Assembly (NCBI GenBank): GCA_030272585.1
Contig: BSYQ01000006.1
Coordinates: forward strand, 5,171,001 to 5,235,000
Source of the DNA: Bryopsis sp. KO-2023
Lineage: Eukaryota > Chlorophyta > Ulvophyceae > Bryopsidales > Bryopsidaceae
Direction of reading: 5' to 3'
Length of the DNA: 64,000 bases
Below the pieces are notes generated by a model that saw only the letters and a program-made list of their open reading frames with translations, was not told the origin of the DNA and searched no databases. Below, one piece after another: positions 1-11,800 of the stretch. The stretch's first letter is position 1. Each line of letters starts with the position of its first letter. The translations under genes and the position numbers were made by a program.

Positions 1-243
1 CGCAGCTATTTCAGGCTCTTGTTCGCTTTACATGAACCCCTGTAACAGGCTTTACTTAATTCTCAAGTAAAGCTTTCACTTCAGACGTCCCACCTGGCCG
101 TTTCCACCGTGGCAGGCAAGCGACGGTATTTCTGCTGGGTTCGCGACCTTACCCCTGCGTTGTGAGGACTGTGGACAAGGAACTGTTCTGATATCGCTCG
201 CTGGCTGAATATTCTCGAGTCTTTGCCGCAAAACATTCAAAAA

Positions 244-978
244 ATGGCTTCTCGCGCTGTTCTGTTGAAGAACTGGCTGACGCCAGACGTGAGTCCTTCA
301 GTTGTTTTCTCCAGCGAACGATGCCAACGACGGTGTTCGATCGAACCCCCCTGGATAAAGACTTTGCTTTTGTTACGTCCAGGTCTACCCTCTGTTGACC
401 GCCGTGGGTGCGGGCATGTTCGTCAGCGCGTACGCCGGAGCTCGATGCCTTTACAAGAACCCTGAAGTGCTGTAAGTCGAACGAACGCTGTTGGAATCCT
501 AAAAGCACTTCGTTGCTGATATGACGTGGCCGTTGGTCCAGTTTCCGCGATCGCTAACCTCGTTGCGTTCGAACAGGATCTCCAAGAATATCCGCAACGA
601 TCAGCTGGCTGAGTCGGATTGGTTTCTTGAGAAGTCGGGTCAATACCGCAAGTCCTTCTTCCGCACAATCGGCGAGGTACGCAAGCAAAAACCCAAACCT
701 TCGAGCAACGTGGGTTCTTTTTTCAAGCTGTTTTCGTGTTGGCGACTTTTCAACTGGCACACTGTCATCTTATGCAGAATCGATGTGAATCTGTGGCAGA
801 AATTCCACAACAGAAATTTCTGTAATCTGAGGAAGCTTCCAGAAGCTGCCCCTTGGGATCTTACTGGAAATTTGATTTTGCCCTGGCATCCCATGCTGAA
901 CCTCTTTTTGTTTTTTGGTGGCAGTCGTATGGAAGTCCCTCGATTTTCCCCAACGACGCTGTAGCTGCTGCCAAATAG
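244..978 (+). CDS. B12D / complex I MLRQ-family small protein (95 aa)
   Basis: Four exons, 244-288, 383-471, 577-676 and 925-978, with GT-AG introns, join to 288 nt and encode 95 residues. The N-terminal part reads KNWLTPDVYPLL followed by a single hydrophobic stretch (about residues 17-33) and then YKNPEVLISK. This matches the B12D/MLRQ family (NDUFA4-like), small one-pass proteins of the mitochondrial inner membrane associated with respiratory complexes I or IV. Seen directly: the W-x-x-P-[DE]-V-Y-P motif, the membrane segment, and a Y-x-N-P-E-V motif right after it. The length fits the family (about 80-100 residues). The start is the first ATG of the conserved block. The gene converges on the ABC transporter. 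A role in respiratory-chain assembly or stability is inferred from the family only. Confidence 0.82.
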
Positions 979-2056
979 GAGAGCCTTCGTATTTTAACCA
1001 ACCCTTTTTGCTTTGCCATGAAATGGTGGGGTTGTCGTCAGGTCCCCGTCATCGAACAGGGACTATTTTGAGTTTGGAAGAAAGAGTGAAACAAAAAAAT
1101 GTGTGTAAATAATACTGTTGTATGGGGGAGTGTGGTGTTTTTTGAGAGTTCTTTTTGCGAGGGATGGTGGTGTGTGTGTGTTGAGTATGGGAAGATGAGG
1201 AATTGTAGTAATGGATGATGTGTAACTGATGAGCTTTTGTGCAATTTGTTTCCTGGTCTGACAAAAATGCTCTCTTTTACGGAGGTGTGCAAGCAATCCG
1301 AACCCAGTCTTTTGATTTCTGAAACCGGTGTTTCCAGAAGACTTCATTATCAGCAACTCATACTGAGCTCAAACTCGTATGTCACTGTCACATTCGAAAT
1401 TATCCTTCAAAGGAGAACGACTAATTTGGAAGAGTTAATGTTTAAAGGATTTGCTTGGTTGGGGACGTGTGGTTGCTGAAGTACCTCAATCAAATATCTG
1501 AGACCTCCATGGCAACTAATTTAAATTTGGGAAAATAGCTTGTGACGAGTAGGAAGGCGATGGCCCGAATGCAGAATGCCAATCAGATCGAGTCCAAGTA
1601 GGTCATCTAGAAGGTTCTGGCGAAACCTTGAGAGCTGTGTTTAACTATGCATTAAACAAAGACCCCTTTTCTGCACCTCTTCGTATCTTTGCTGGTTTGT
1701 TTTTGGATGAAACCCATCAGATGATCTGCTGTTTAAAAAAGAAGAAAAACGGATTCAAGCTATTCACAACACAAACAATTGTTCGTGGCAAAAATGTGCC
1801 AAAAAAGAAAAAACGCCAAGCTGAGATCCCTCCCTGGACTTCCAATCATGCTCAGGGACTTCAAAGTAAAAATCAATCAAAATCGAACAAAACATAACTG
1901 TACAACCACCACCTTCTCATCCAACCACTCGTCCTTTTTTGAAAATCGAAAAAGAAAAGAAAAAAACACCAAGATGATGATTTCAACCTGCCAACCCTCG
2001 CTAGCTAATCCCCATGAAAAGGAAAAGGGAATGCAAAAACAAACACCACAACAAAC
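979..2056. other. Convergent intergenic stretch, no gene seen
   Basis: The stretch lies between the stop codons of the B12D-like gene and the ABC transporter. It holds short AT-rich and GT-rich sequence (a TG-rich run near 1160-1180) and A-rich tracts near 1735-1970. I see no exon with coding character, no RNA gene and no clear repeat. Confidence 0.5.
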
Positions 2057-5000
2057 TTAGCCGATTTTTTCGATGGACCAGCCAGAGCCCTTCTGGCTGC
2101 CGTCGAAGTGCACGATGGTGGAATGAAATTGTTTCAGCGATGGGCGATGGCCGATGGATAGCATGGTGACGTTCGCTCGAATACAAGCTTCGTACAATTT
2201 CTGTTCTCCGTCGGCACTCACCTGAACAAAGATTGCACCAGGGTAAATACAGAAAGATGAGTCAATAAAAACAACACATCCTATCAAATGATAAGACATT
2301 CCTAATCTGTCTGACACAGATTGAGCAAAAAAACAGTATGCGTTTTCGTGTGGGTTTTTTACCGCGCTTGTGGCTTCATCCAACACAGCGAATTTGGGTT
2401 TGTGGTAGAGCAATCTGGCCATGGCAAGCCTCTGCCTTTCGCCCCCGCTGAGAGTTTCTTCCCACTTTTGAAACTGATCCCAGCCCTCCCCCCTTTCCAA
2501 AAGATATTCCAGCTCGACCGCTTGCAAGCATTGAACCATATGGGCTTCGTCCACGGCGGCCGGGGCCCGGCCCTTGGCGTGGGCAAAACACCGCCTAACA
2601 ACATTGAAAAGTTAAAAACAGAAAAAAACAAAACTGAAACAGAAGGGCGAGGGCAAAATGCCGCCTAACAACATTGAAAAGTTGAAAACAGGGGAAAAAA
2701 CAAAACTATTTGGTCAGCTGAAAGCTTGAGAATTCAGGGATGGGCGAATTCAATGTTCGCTTTTTCTGTTAGAGTGAAGGCTTTTGACAGTTCTTCAGTA
2801 TTTTTTGGGACACCCACAACCCCCCCCCCCCCCCAAAAAAAAAAAAAACCCTTCCGATTTCCAAAAAGAAAAGAAGAAATTACCTGTCATCTCGGCCTGC
2901 TGATTTCCACGTTTTCTTGGGAGGGTCCGGGTACAGCAGTTGGTCCCTCAAGGTCCCCGTCACCACGTACGGACGTTGCGACAAGTAAAACACTTCGTTT
3001 CTTCCTGGTGTTGTGACTGTCCCTGACTGCTCGAGGAAAAGAAAAAAAAACAGATTTGCGTTGACACCCCCTGTCAACGCACCGCTCAACATTCAACCTA
3101 TGAATGAATTTTGGCTTTTTTTAATAAAAAAGAACCCGGCATCGATTCATTCCCCCTATCCCCATGATATTTATCTAAATATATATCTATTTTTCTTTTT
3201 ATCAATGAATGAATGAATGAATGTTTAATTTACATTAGGCAAACTCGCCCAACGAAGGCCGTCCACAACGAGGTGATTCAGCTCATCCCTTAAGAAACAT
3301 CCAGCTCAATATATATCTATATATCATAGTCGTTGCAATTCGTCGCACCAGAATTGGCCAGAGGCCAGCCAGGACTCTAAGCAGAGAAGATTTTCCACTT
3401 CCGTTGGGACCCATGAGCATGACGGAGTGTCCAGCTGTGACTTCGAAGCAAAGGTCCCTGACGAGCGGAGTGCCGTCCGGCGAATTCAGCGCCACCCTCT
3501 CGAATCTGATGGAGGAACCCATTTCTCGCCGGGGGGGTGGCAGGGCGTTATCGTCGATGAAATCACTGTTAATCTTTTCATCTGCTGGGAACGGTCCAGG
3601 GAGGAAAGAAAAAGGAAAGAGATGGTTGAACAATACTCGAAAACAAAAAACAAGAATGGAGATCCACAGCAAAATTACTGTCGGTGAGAAACAGGACAAT
3701 GGTTGTTGTTGGAACACTGTTTTAGTTTCCCCTCTCAGTTTGATTGAGTGTTTTTTTTTCCCAGGCACTGGTGCTTTTTTTTTTTGCTTTTTTTGGCCTG
3801 AAGATGTCACCTTGGCTTTCATCAAATTCTGTCGAGCCGAGGCTGCGAAACAGTTTTTTGTGCTCCCCATCTTTGCTCAACCGTTCCACCTAAGTATTTA
3901 AAAAAAAAAACGAAAAAAACTTACTTGTCACAGTTAATAATAAAATAATGAGACTTCTCAAGAATCAATGAAGAACGAACTGATGCACTAATTATGACCT
4001 CAAGCACTGTTGCTACCCCCCCCCCCCCAAAAAAAAAAAACACAAAAACACAAAAAACAGAAAGACTTGGCTACCCAAAGTTTATTATTACTTGACTGAC
4101 ATCTCACCTCCTCCAGCAGCTCTGCAACTCGAGATGTGTGGCCAGCCAGCGAAGTCACTCGCTTGTACACCATAACAAGATCACCGATCCCTCTGAAATG
4201 TAAAGCAAAAAACCAGCATATTCATCAGGGATGGCCAACGGCAATACAAATCTTTGAGTAAAATTCCAAACGAAAAAAAAAAAAAACAGGGAACATTTCA
4301 TGGGGTGCTTATTTTCCTTGGGCATATTTTTTCCAACTCTGGTTGGTGTCAACTATACAAAACAATATGTTCTTTTACACGCAAGGGAGTTTCTATTAGG
4401 TTTACTTTAGAAAACTTAGGTGCAACTGTGGAGGGTTCTCTAGAACTGACTATATTGAGCTGGATTTTTCCCAAGGGCTTGAGCTAAATCACCTCATTTT
4501 GGACCGTTCTCTTACGCAAGTTTGCCTAATGTAAATTAAACATTCATTCATTAATGTTCTTTTTTACATACGTCCCTTTCTTCCCCTACCTGGAGGTATT
4601 TTGGAGCAATCTCATGGAGCGGATGTACTCCGAGGTGAGCTCCCCTTGAGAAGCACCCTTCAGATTTCCTTTTGCAAAATACAGGGGGGCTCCATACACC
4701 ACCAACGAGACGGCCGAGGCCAGGTACTTGACGAAATAATCGTCGGCCACTTTCTGAACGAACCTCATGAACGCCGACAGTTCGATGTATCGAAGCAATC
4801 GAGTCAAGTGCTGGTTCAAAATCAGCTGTTCGGCCACTCCCCCTGGGGGATCATTGAATGCGATTTCTTCAGCATTCGTCACGAGCCTCTGTGGGTCACA
4901 GCACAGAATATCATTTTTGGTTAAAAAACTTCAGGAAAAATCTCTTTCAGGAGGGATGGCCAACGGCAATACAAATCTTTGAGTAAAATTCCAAACGAAA

Positions 5001-7477
5001 AAAAAAAAAAACAGGGAACATTTCATGGGGTGCTTATTTTCCTTGGGCATATTTTTTCCAACTCTGGTTGGTGTCAACTATACAAAACAATATGTTCTTT
5101 TACACGCAAGGGAGTTTCTATTAGAATATCAACGGATGCCATGATTTTCGCTATAACTTTGTATTTTTTTTTTGTGCTCGTAAAAGTGCATTTTAAGCAG
5201 ACAATATTCCTCCTTTGTTTTTATTTCTCTCTTGTAGCCATTGAGGGTGGAAAACCATTAAGAAAACCAGCAAGAAAAAAAAATCAAATAGTTTTGCATT
5301 CTTTACTTCGTTTATTATTATTATTATTTATTTATTTGTGTTTTTGTGTTTTTTTGGGAGGGGGGGCGTTAATACTTTCTCCGAAAAAACTTGGAAAAAA
5401 ACATTTACCTGATGGGCAGTCCTGAACGAACCCGTCAGTGCAGACTCTTGTGCAGTCATTTGAGCCAGTGGAGGGCTCATCGTCTTTAAGATTGCTCCAG
5501 TGGCTAAATAGTACATGTACAAGAAGAATTGGCCCTTGTAGCCCATTACCGGAGCCAAGGCTCTCGTGAAAAGAATCACATCCAGCAAAGGCTGCCAGTG
5601 AATGGAAAAAGAAAAAAGAAAATGATGTGAAAATTATTTATTCGTGCAGTGAAAAAACTCTTGCATAGGGGGAAAACAAAGTGAAAATAAATGAAAATAA
5701 AAAATGATTGTGGGTGATTCGAACATTGGTGGCCATTAAATGACTGAAAAGAAATGACTAGCAGAAATGTTATTTTTGGTGGGAAGATTTGAAAAAAAAA
5801 ATGTGCGTTCGGATGGCAAGATAGGCTTATTGAAAATCGATAGGTTGGAAATCATAGCAACAAGAAATCGCTTCAGGAAAGAATTTCAATCTGGAAAGGT
5901 GGCCCAAGACTACAGTTGGGATGCGTCTACAATTCAAAACATTGAAATTGTGGGGCCCATTCAAAAAACCATGGATTAAATCAAAGCTCAATCAGCTGTG
6001 AACCCCTAGTCCTATCCTATTTTGTTTTAGTGGGAAAAAAAAGAAATGAGATTTCCAGCACTACATTCAATAAGATATTTGTCAGGGCATTGTCACACCT
6101 TGAATGTACGATCATACAATTCACTGATGGCGAAAGCGAATTTTTCCACATCTTCTGTTATCCTCTGATCAGCATTAGTCAAACCTGAGGACCCAGCCAA
6201 CCAAAAAAAAAAATTACTACAAAACCAAAAACAGATAGTTTCGAATCCAATCAACATCAAACATCACTTCATAGATTGTTGTTGTTGTTGTTTTTTTTAA
6301 ACAATTTCCTTTCTCACCACCACCACCAGCACTGTTTTCTTTTTGCATTTTTTCTCCGTTTTTTTTTCCTTCAGGGGATTTTCATTCTTACCACCCAAAG
6401 TGGAGGCAGCATAGTAAGCTCTGTTGCTGCAGTAGCTTCTGTGCAGATTCTTCGTGACCCTTTCTTGAAAAGCCAATTGAATTCTTTTCTGCAGGTATTT
6501 CAGAGCTGCATTCACGATCGCAGCAGGGACACCAACTCCTGCAAGCGCAAGGATTGCCCTCCAATACTGTTGAAAATCCTGGATTTTCATGAAAAAAAAA
6601 AGAGAAAAAAAAGCAATTAAGAATTCTTAAGTGATATCCAGCAATGAAGTCCAGTCTTCGAGGGAAAAAACGTCTTGAACCCCATCCGCTCTTCGAGTTT
6701 CGTTTTCATTTTCTTGAAAGATTTGATTAAGCGTGTAGTTGCATTTACAATGCTTTCCTAAACCGGTTTTTTTTTCCCTTTCTTAGAAGACTTGGAAAAA
6801 AAATCTTCAGAACCAGTCGGAAAAAAAAAAAACAAAATCCGAAAAAAAGGAAAAGGAAAATGGAAGTGGGGAATCGCACCTGCGAAGTGCAAGCTTTTCC
6901 GGCCCGCCCTTCCACCTTGGAGATTCGCAAAGTGAGGATGGTCCGAGAAAACAACAGACTACCTTGCAAAAATACGAGGCCAGCTTCTTTGGAGAAAACC
7001 CCAGGAATGCAACTGAAAGAAAAATACAGTCACAATGAGAAACAGTCGTTTTGCATGGACAATTTGCACAACCCCAAAATGGAGATAAATAAGTAAATAC
7101 AGAAAAAAAGTAAATACCAAGTCACTGAAACTGTGCAAATCTGTGTTTAACTTTTTTTCAATAATGCTTTCCAGGGAATTGACAGTATCCTATCTTTTTT
7201 GGAAACCAAAAAAACGATTGCTTTTTTGCACCTCCTCTTTCAGAAAAACAGAATTTTCATGTGTGTGTGTGTGTTTTTTTTGACGAGTTTTTTCTCACAT
7301 GGACAATATTCGAAGCAGGCGCCTGAGGAAGACCTTATCGACTCCAGGCTTCGCTCGTTTCTTCTTGAGGTCAGTTTTTTCGAGGTCCAAACAAAGCTGT
7401 TTCTGCTCCTTCTTAGCCGCACTCACTGCTTGACGTATTACCCCGATGCTACTCGAGCCTCCCACCAGTAAGACCAC
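2057..7477 (-). CDS. ABCD: ABCD-type (peroxisomal) ABC half-transporter, 668 aa, 12 exons
   Basis: Exons in transcript order: 7477-7299, 7012-6880, 6578-6392, 6184-6099, 5591-5409, 4888-4590, 4192-4108, 3889-3811, 3584-3349, 3026-2884, 2594-2363 and 2221-2057. All phases agree and give 668 residues, normal for an ABCD half-transporter, which imports very-long-chain acyl-CoA into peroxisomes as a dimer using ATP. Visible: a membrane half with the N-terminal KVFLRRLLRIL block typical of the family; the EAA-like motif NAEEIAF (about 261-267); Walker A GPNGSGKS (469-476); signature LSGGE (585-589); Walker B FAVLDE (605-610); the switch histidine in SIGHRPS (about 639). The fold order is membrane domain then ATPase. 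Introns carry an identical 173-base repeat twice, two SINE-like copies and a duplicated splice acceptor. The start ATG at 7477 is the first in the open frame; a further upstream exon cannot be excluded. Confidence 0.93.
2581..2691. repeat. Direct duplication across a splice acceptor
   Basis: A block of about 41 bases starting at 2581 recurs 70 bases away at 2651 with about three differences. The block spans the acceptor of ABCD exon 11 (reverse strand, AG at 2596-2595) and the first bases of that exon. The transcript therefore contains a decoy acceptor about 70 bases upstream of the one that keeps the frame. Use of the 2596-2595 site is inferred because only it joins cleanly to exon 10 and gives conserved ABC sequence. 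Confidence 0.8.
3204..3310 (-). repeat. SINE-like dispersed repeat with (CATT)n tail, copy A
   Basis: Read on the reverse strand it runs from GAGCTGGATG through a conserved core (TGGACGGCCTTCGTTGGGC) and TTTGCCTAATGTAAATTAAA into a CATT tandem tail. Copies B (4453-4555) and C (48131-48204) share the core and the tail. It sits in ABCD intron 9 in the same sense as the gene. The tetranucleotide tail and dispersed intronic placement resemble the 3' end of a short retroposon. No coding capacity is visible. Confidence 0.7.
4227..4399 (+). repeat. 173-base exact direct repeat, copy 1 (ABCD intron 6)
   Basis: The 173 bases recur at 4952-5124 at a constant offset of 725 with no difference that I can find, including an A14 run. 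Copy 1 lies in ABCD intron 6 and copy 2 in intron 5. Copy 1 is followed almost directly by SINE-like copy B; copy 2 is not. Exact identity in intronic sequence implies a recent duplication or gene conversion. Confidence 0.9.
4453..4555 (+). repeat. SINE-like dispersed repeat with (CATT)n tail, copy B
   Basis: Shares GAGCTGGAT, the sequence around GAGCTAAATCACCTC, and the terminal GTTTGCCTAATGTAAATTAAACATTCATT with copy A, in the opposite orientation. It lies in ABCD intron 6, antisense to the gene. The middle of the core has diverged more than in copies A and C. Confidence 0.65.
4952..5124 (+). repeat. 173-base exact direct repeat, copy 2 (ABCD intron 5)
   Basis: Same 173 bases and same orientation as 4227-4399. 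The flanking bases differ on both sides, so the boundaries are sharp. No terminal inverted repeats or obvious target duplications are visible, so the mechanism is not clear. Confidence 0.9.
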
Positions 7478-8877
7478 CTAAAGCCATATCCCAAATGGCA
7501 CGAACAAAAACGGACGAATGCGGTCGATTTTGGTTGATCTTCATGAGTTGCACACTATTCGTGCTGCGCAACGGAAAGACCAGCGCAGGCGAGCGAACGG
7601 GTCGGACCATCGAATAACCCTTGTCGATTGGTTTCTGAAACGAAACCGGACGCAGCGCGCGTTTGGAATCGGTTGAGCGAACGTACCGCCAGCGTCCGCT
7701 TCTGCCTGCTGGTGAGTGACGTCCCCAATAGATATTCCATATCGGCGAAACCGCATAGACGTCTCCTTCCCGAAACCACATCTCGGAGGGCAGCTTTTCA
7801 AAATGAGACTTCTGGGCGTCGACGTGCGTCATCGCCACGTTCGCGGTCTTCCTGTTTTTATTTTTCGACGACTGGACAGGCCGCAAATGCCATTAAAGCG
7901 CCCACGATTTCTTTGCATGTGATTTGTTGTTTCATGGCCGATTTCTGTCATCGGGTTGCGGACGCGCTTGATTAAGCCGGCGTCGATCAAACAGCGCTCT
8001 GGAGTGCGTCTTCGGCCATACCGTGGAGCATTGGCCTTGGTATCCGTCGTTCGCCGCACGATGATCAAATGCAAGCGACGTTTTACCGTGAACATTGAAT
8101 GCCTCATGTGTTCCCCCCCACACACACAGCCTTGAGACAGTTTGTGCGTTTTTCCAATTGCCGCAACACAACGCCGCTCTTTTGTCGGCGTTTTTGTTAT
8201 TGCGTTGTTGTGCATGGACCTGGTTCTTAGGTGCATTTTGAAAGGTTGCATAGTGCAAAGCACACTGATATATCGCTATATAGCGGAATAGCCAGCTGTG
8301 TTATTTTTCTCTCGAGGATTTCCTGTGGGAATCATTTGGCCCACAGACCTCGCGGAAGCGAAAACTTGCAGTCTGCTAAAGAAATAATCGTTCCAGGCGA
8401 TGGGAGGATGGGGAGAGCTCTCCCATCCAGCTGGATACCTTTACATTGTCGGCTAACTTTGTGTGCGTTTGGTTCGATACAGCGTTTCGGTGGTTCAAAG
8501 GAGGGGAAGGGGAAGATGGTGAGGTTGATCAGGTGAAAGGAGGCGCTGCTGGTGCGACATCAACGCAAAACCAAGAGAAGAATGAAACCAAAGGTGATGA
8601 ATGAACTCTTTGTCTTTTTCACAGGTTGACCGTAGGCAGTTAAGTTGTCGCACTTATAAAAATCGTAAAAGGTTATGAGGAATTTCCTGAAAAGTGAAAG
8701 GGATCGTGAAGTTCGGCCTTCGTGTGGAGAGGTTTTTATTTCAAGAAATCAGCGCTTGGCAGAGATAGAATATTGCGCGCGTTGTCTTCGAGCGCTACGG
8801 TTACCAGCCAGTCGACCGTTGTGTTAGAGTTGGCCAGTGTCGCGTGTTGTGATTTTTGTTATTGATTCAAATCAACG
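7478..8877. other. Divergent intergenic region between the ABCD gene and the 910-aa gene
   Basis: The 1.4 kb separates two divergent start codons, so it should hold both promoters. The part at 7500-8200 is richer in CpG than the introns around it. A 12-base palindrome, CGCTATATAGCG, lies near 8273. Several frames are open for 100-145 codons on both strands, but they overlap one another, many open only from non-ATG codons, and none shows a protein family I know. I call no gene here. Confidence 0.45.
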
Positions 8878-11800
8878 ATGACAGACAGAAGTGCGAAATG
8901 GATCTACAAGAAAAGCTCGTATGACATAAACTCAGACCGCTCTCTGATCAAGAACCGGCTGCAAAAGCTACATGCCCAGGCTAAAGTCGCATTGAAACGG
9001 AGAAAATCTGTAGACAAAAACAACACGAAGCAGCAGGTCGGTGAGTGGCGCACCCACCAGTGAATTCTGCCCGAATGGGCTGCGTGGCTGCTCTTTGCTT
9101 GACTCGCGCGTGCAGCCAGCAGCTTTTGAAAAAATCCGGTGAAAATATTTGCAGGATGAAGCACAAGATGAGGCTCCCCCAGAGCCAGAACCTGAAACGG
9201 ACCTCGAAGGGACATCTTCACCAGAAGACACCATGTCTGGTTGGGCCCTGGACTTAGTCGAGCGGCTGCCGACATGGAAGGTCAAAACCCGAACCGCGAG
9301 AGCATCGATTCACGAATGCCTATCTCCTGGTGGAAAGTATGGCGACAAGATCGATCGAACAGAGAGTTTGAAGGGCTACTTTGATGTGAGGATGAATGCT
9401 CTTTAGCCCTGCTCAAAGAACTATCATTTACGTGAGGCTTTTTGCAACGAAATGATTTTTCTCTTCCTTCCTTGCTCAGATGGCGATGGCTCAAAATGCA
9501 GAGGACTTCAAACAACAGCAAGCCAAGATATTTTCACTTTATCGGGCAGCAAGCATGCCCAGTGCGGGCGCAAACGTAAACGAGTCGCTGATCTTGGCTA
9601 CTATTTGCCAAGAGGCTCGCAGGTTAGTTTCGCAGAATGTTTCTTTATCATATTTGAAGCACAACAAATGGCGGCGGCGTAGAAAGGTTCTTTCTCTCAA
9701 GCTTTCGATGAAAAACCACAAAGCCTTATCCCTAACTGTGACCATTTGTTCAACAGCGCGCCAGAGGGTCAGTCTACAGATCCTCGCCTCAACGAATTCT
9801 ACCGACTCAAAGGCGATGCAGAAGCCCTTCTCAGAATGTACAAAAACAGAACAAACGCAAGGTAAGTGTGTTTGGTGCATTTTTGTTGTTTTTTATTTCA
9901 GCAGAAAAGTCGTAAATTGAAACTCAGGACTTCGTTTACACAGGTGGGTTGAAGACGAAGAATGGGTGTCTCCATCAATAGTGAACCCTCGGACACTGCT
10001 GTCTGGGTCTGCAATCGGCGATGTCCATAAGTACAACGCAAAACGTCTCGTGTCGGAAGCGAGACTGGCGTTGATGTTGATCGACGATTGTGAGCGAATA
10101 GTAACAGCGGAAGGGAAAAGCCATTCTGTGATGACAGCAGATCTGTGGCAAATCATCCGCGAGTTTTGGCCCAGCAAGGTACAAGCAGCAATGCTCAGGA
10201 TGCTCGACGCGAATTCTGTTACTCTCCTGTTAATCCCACAACATTTTTTTTGTCTGGTCATCCTAGATTCCACAGACGCACCGAATTGAGGGCCTCTCCA
10301 CTACAGGTAGAAAGCTGCTGCAAACTGCTGTGGTGTTGGAGCGACAGTATGGGGAAGGGATACTGTCGCATCTTAAGCTCGTAGTGGCTGTCGACAATGA
10401 GGAAGAGGTGGCCTTCGTCAAAGAGCTTTGTGCCTGGAGATTTTTTGGTTTCCACCACGAGCACGTGGTCATTGTGACGGTCCCCAGGTTTCCAGGCTTC
10501 ATCAATGTGCCAGGAAGTGATGAAATGAAAGAGGTACAGGAGTGATTCTGGAGATCGACTGAATTTCTTGTTTTCTTGGTACTGATATTTCGAGCGAGAA
10601 AAATATACTTACACTCTCAGGTGCAAGTATCCTAATAAGATGATTGGTGAAGGTATGCATTTCGTCCTGATGCAGACACAGTCTTGTATCTCTTAGCTTC
10701 CTGTGGAAACTCAATTATATTCAAAAGGATTTGCTCTCTGCGCTCGTGGAAAATTGGATTGGTAGCCCATGCAATCTTCTCCACGCACCACAATAGTGAG
10801 CTGTGAATTTTTCAAAACTGATTTAAAAGTGGGGGGAGTGCTTATAGGTCCGAGAAAGCGGAATGCAGCCAGCTGGAACTGGTTACGCGATGCTGCTGCT
10901 GAACTCCCCTGCAGAAGGTTACACTATCAGCAAAGACTGCAGAGAACCGAACTTCTTACCTGGCAGCGTTCTGGAATGGTTGGAGAGTTGTGGAGTGACA
11001 TGGCTCCTAACCAACATGACCAGCGACGTCGACAGAATGAGGACGGAAGCCTACGAGCAAATTGTCGACCTCCAATTCATCGCATCGACGCTGTACGCAG
11101 AGGAATACCAGAACGCCAACATGGGGCTCGAGGTGTGCAGCTCCCTGGGCGTGTGAGAAGCAAGGGTGTTTCTGGGATGCTTCGCAGAAAAAACAAACCA
11201 TTGCTCTCAAACCGCAGGTGCTGCAAGCTTGCGACACTCGAGATATTCGCCGCCATGGTAGCCTTGTTTTGTCAAGAAGGTCACAGCCACAACTGGTGTG
11301 TAATCTGAAAGCCGGGGATCTGCAAACGCCAGCTACATACCAGCTGATCCAAAATGGAGACACAGAAATGTACATGTCCAACAGACAATATTTGTTCAGC
11401 GTTCCTCACCTGAGCAAAATTCTGACTGGGCCTACCATGTTCCACCCAGAAATCGATGTGAAGGTGCGCTTTTTCTCCGCTGGAGTTCAAGTTGGACAGT
11501 TTAAGTTCGACGGGCTGCTGACATGTTTGGTTCTGTTTCACAGAATTCATGCTACGCATACATAAGTTTCGACCTGGCTGACCTCACGACGGCCGACGGG
11601 GCGAGATGTGCAGGCGTCATGAGTCGAAATCAGTCTCGCAAAGCATCCAGGGATCGAACTTTTGATCGCCAGTGGGTGTATGATGTGGTGGACTTGCTGG
11701 AAGCGCAGGACGGCGATCAGATGTTCCGTTCGATGGCCATTCGAGTCTCACAGGGATTGAACAGATTAGGACTGGGAGTGGACGAGGGAGAGATGGCCGC

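Noticed and set aside
7829-8263. 144-codon reverse-strand frame in the ABCD/910-aa intergenic region
   Set aside because: Overlaps equally long frames on the same and the opposite strand; no family pattern and R/T/K-rich composition. It looks like chance in CpG-rich sequence.
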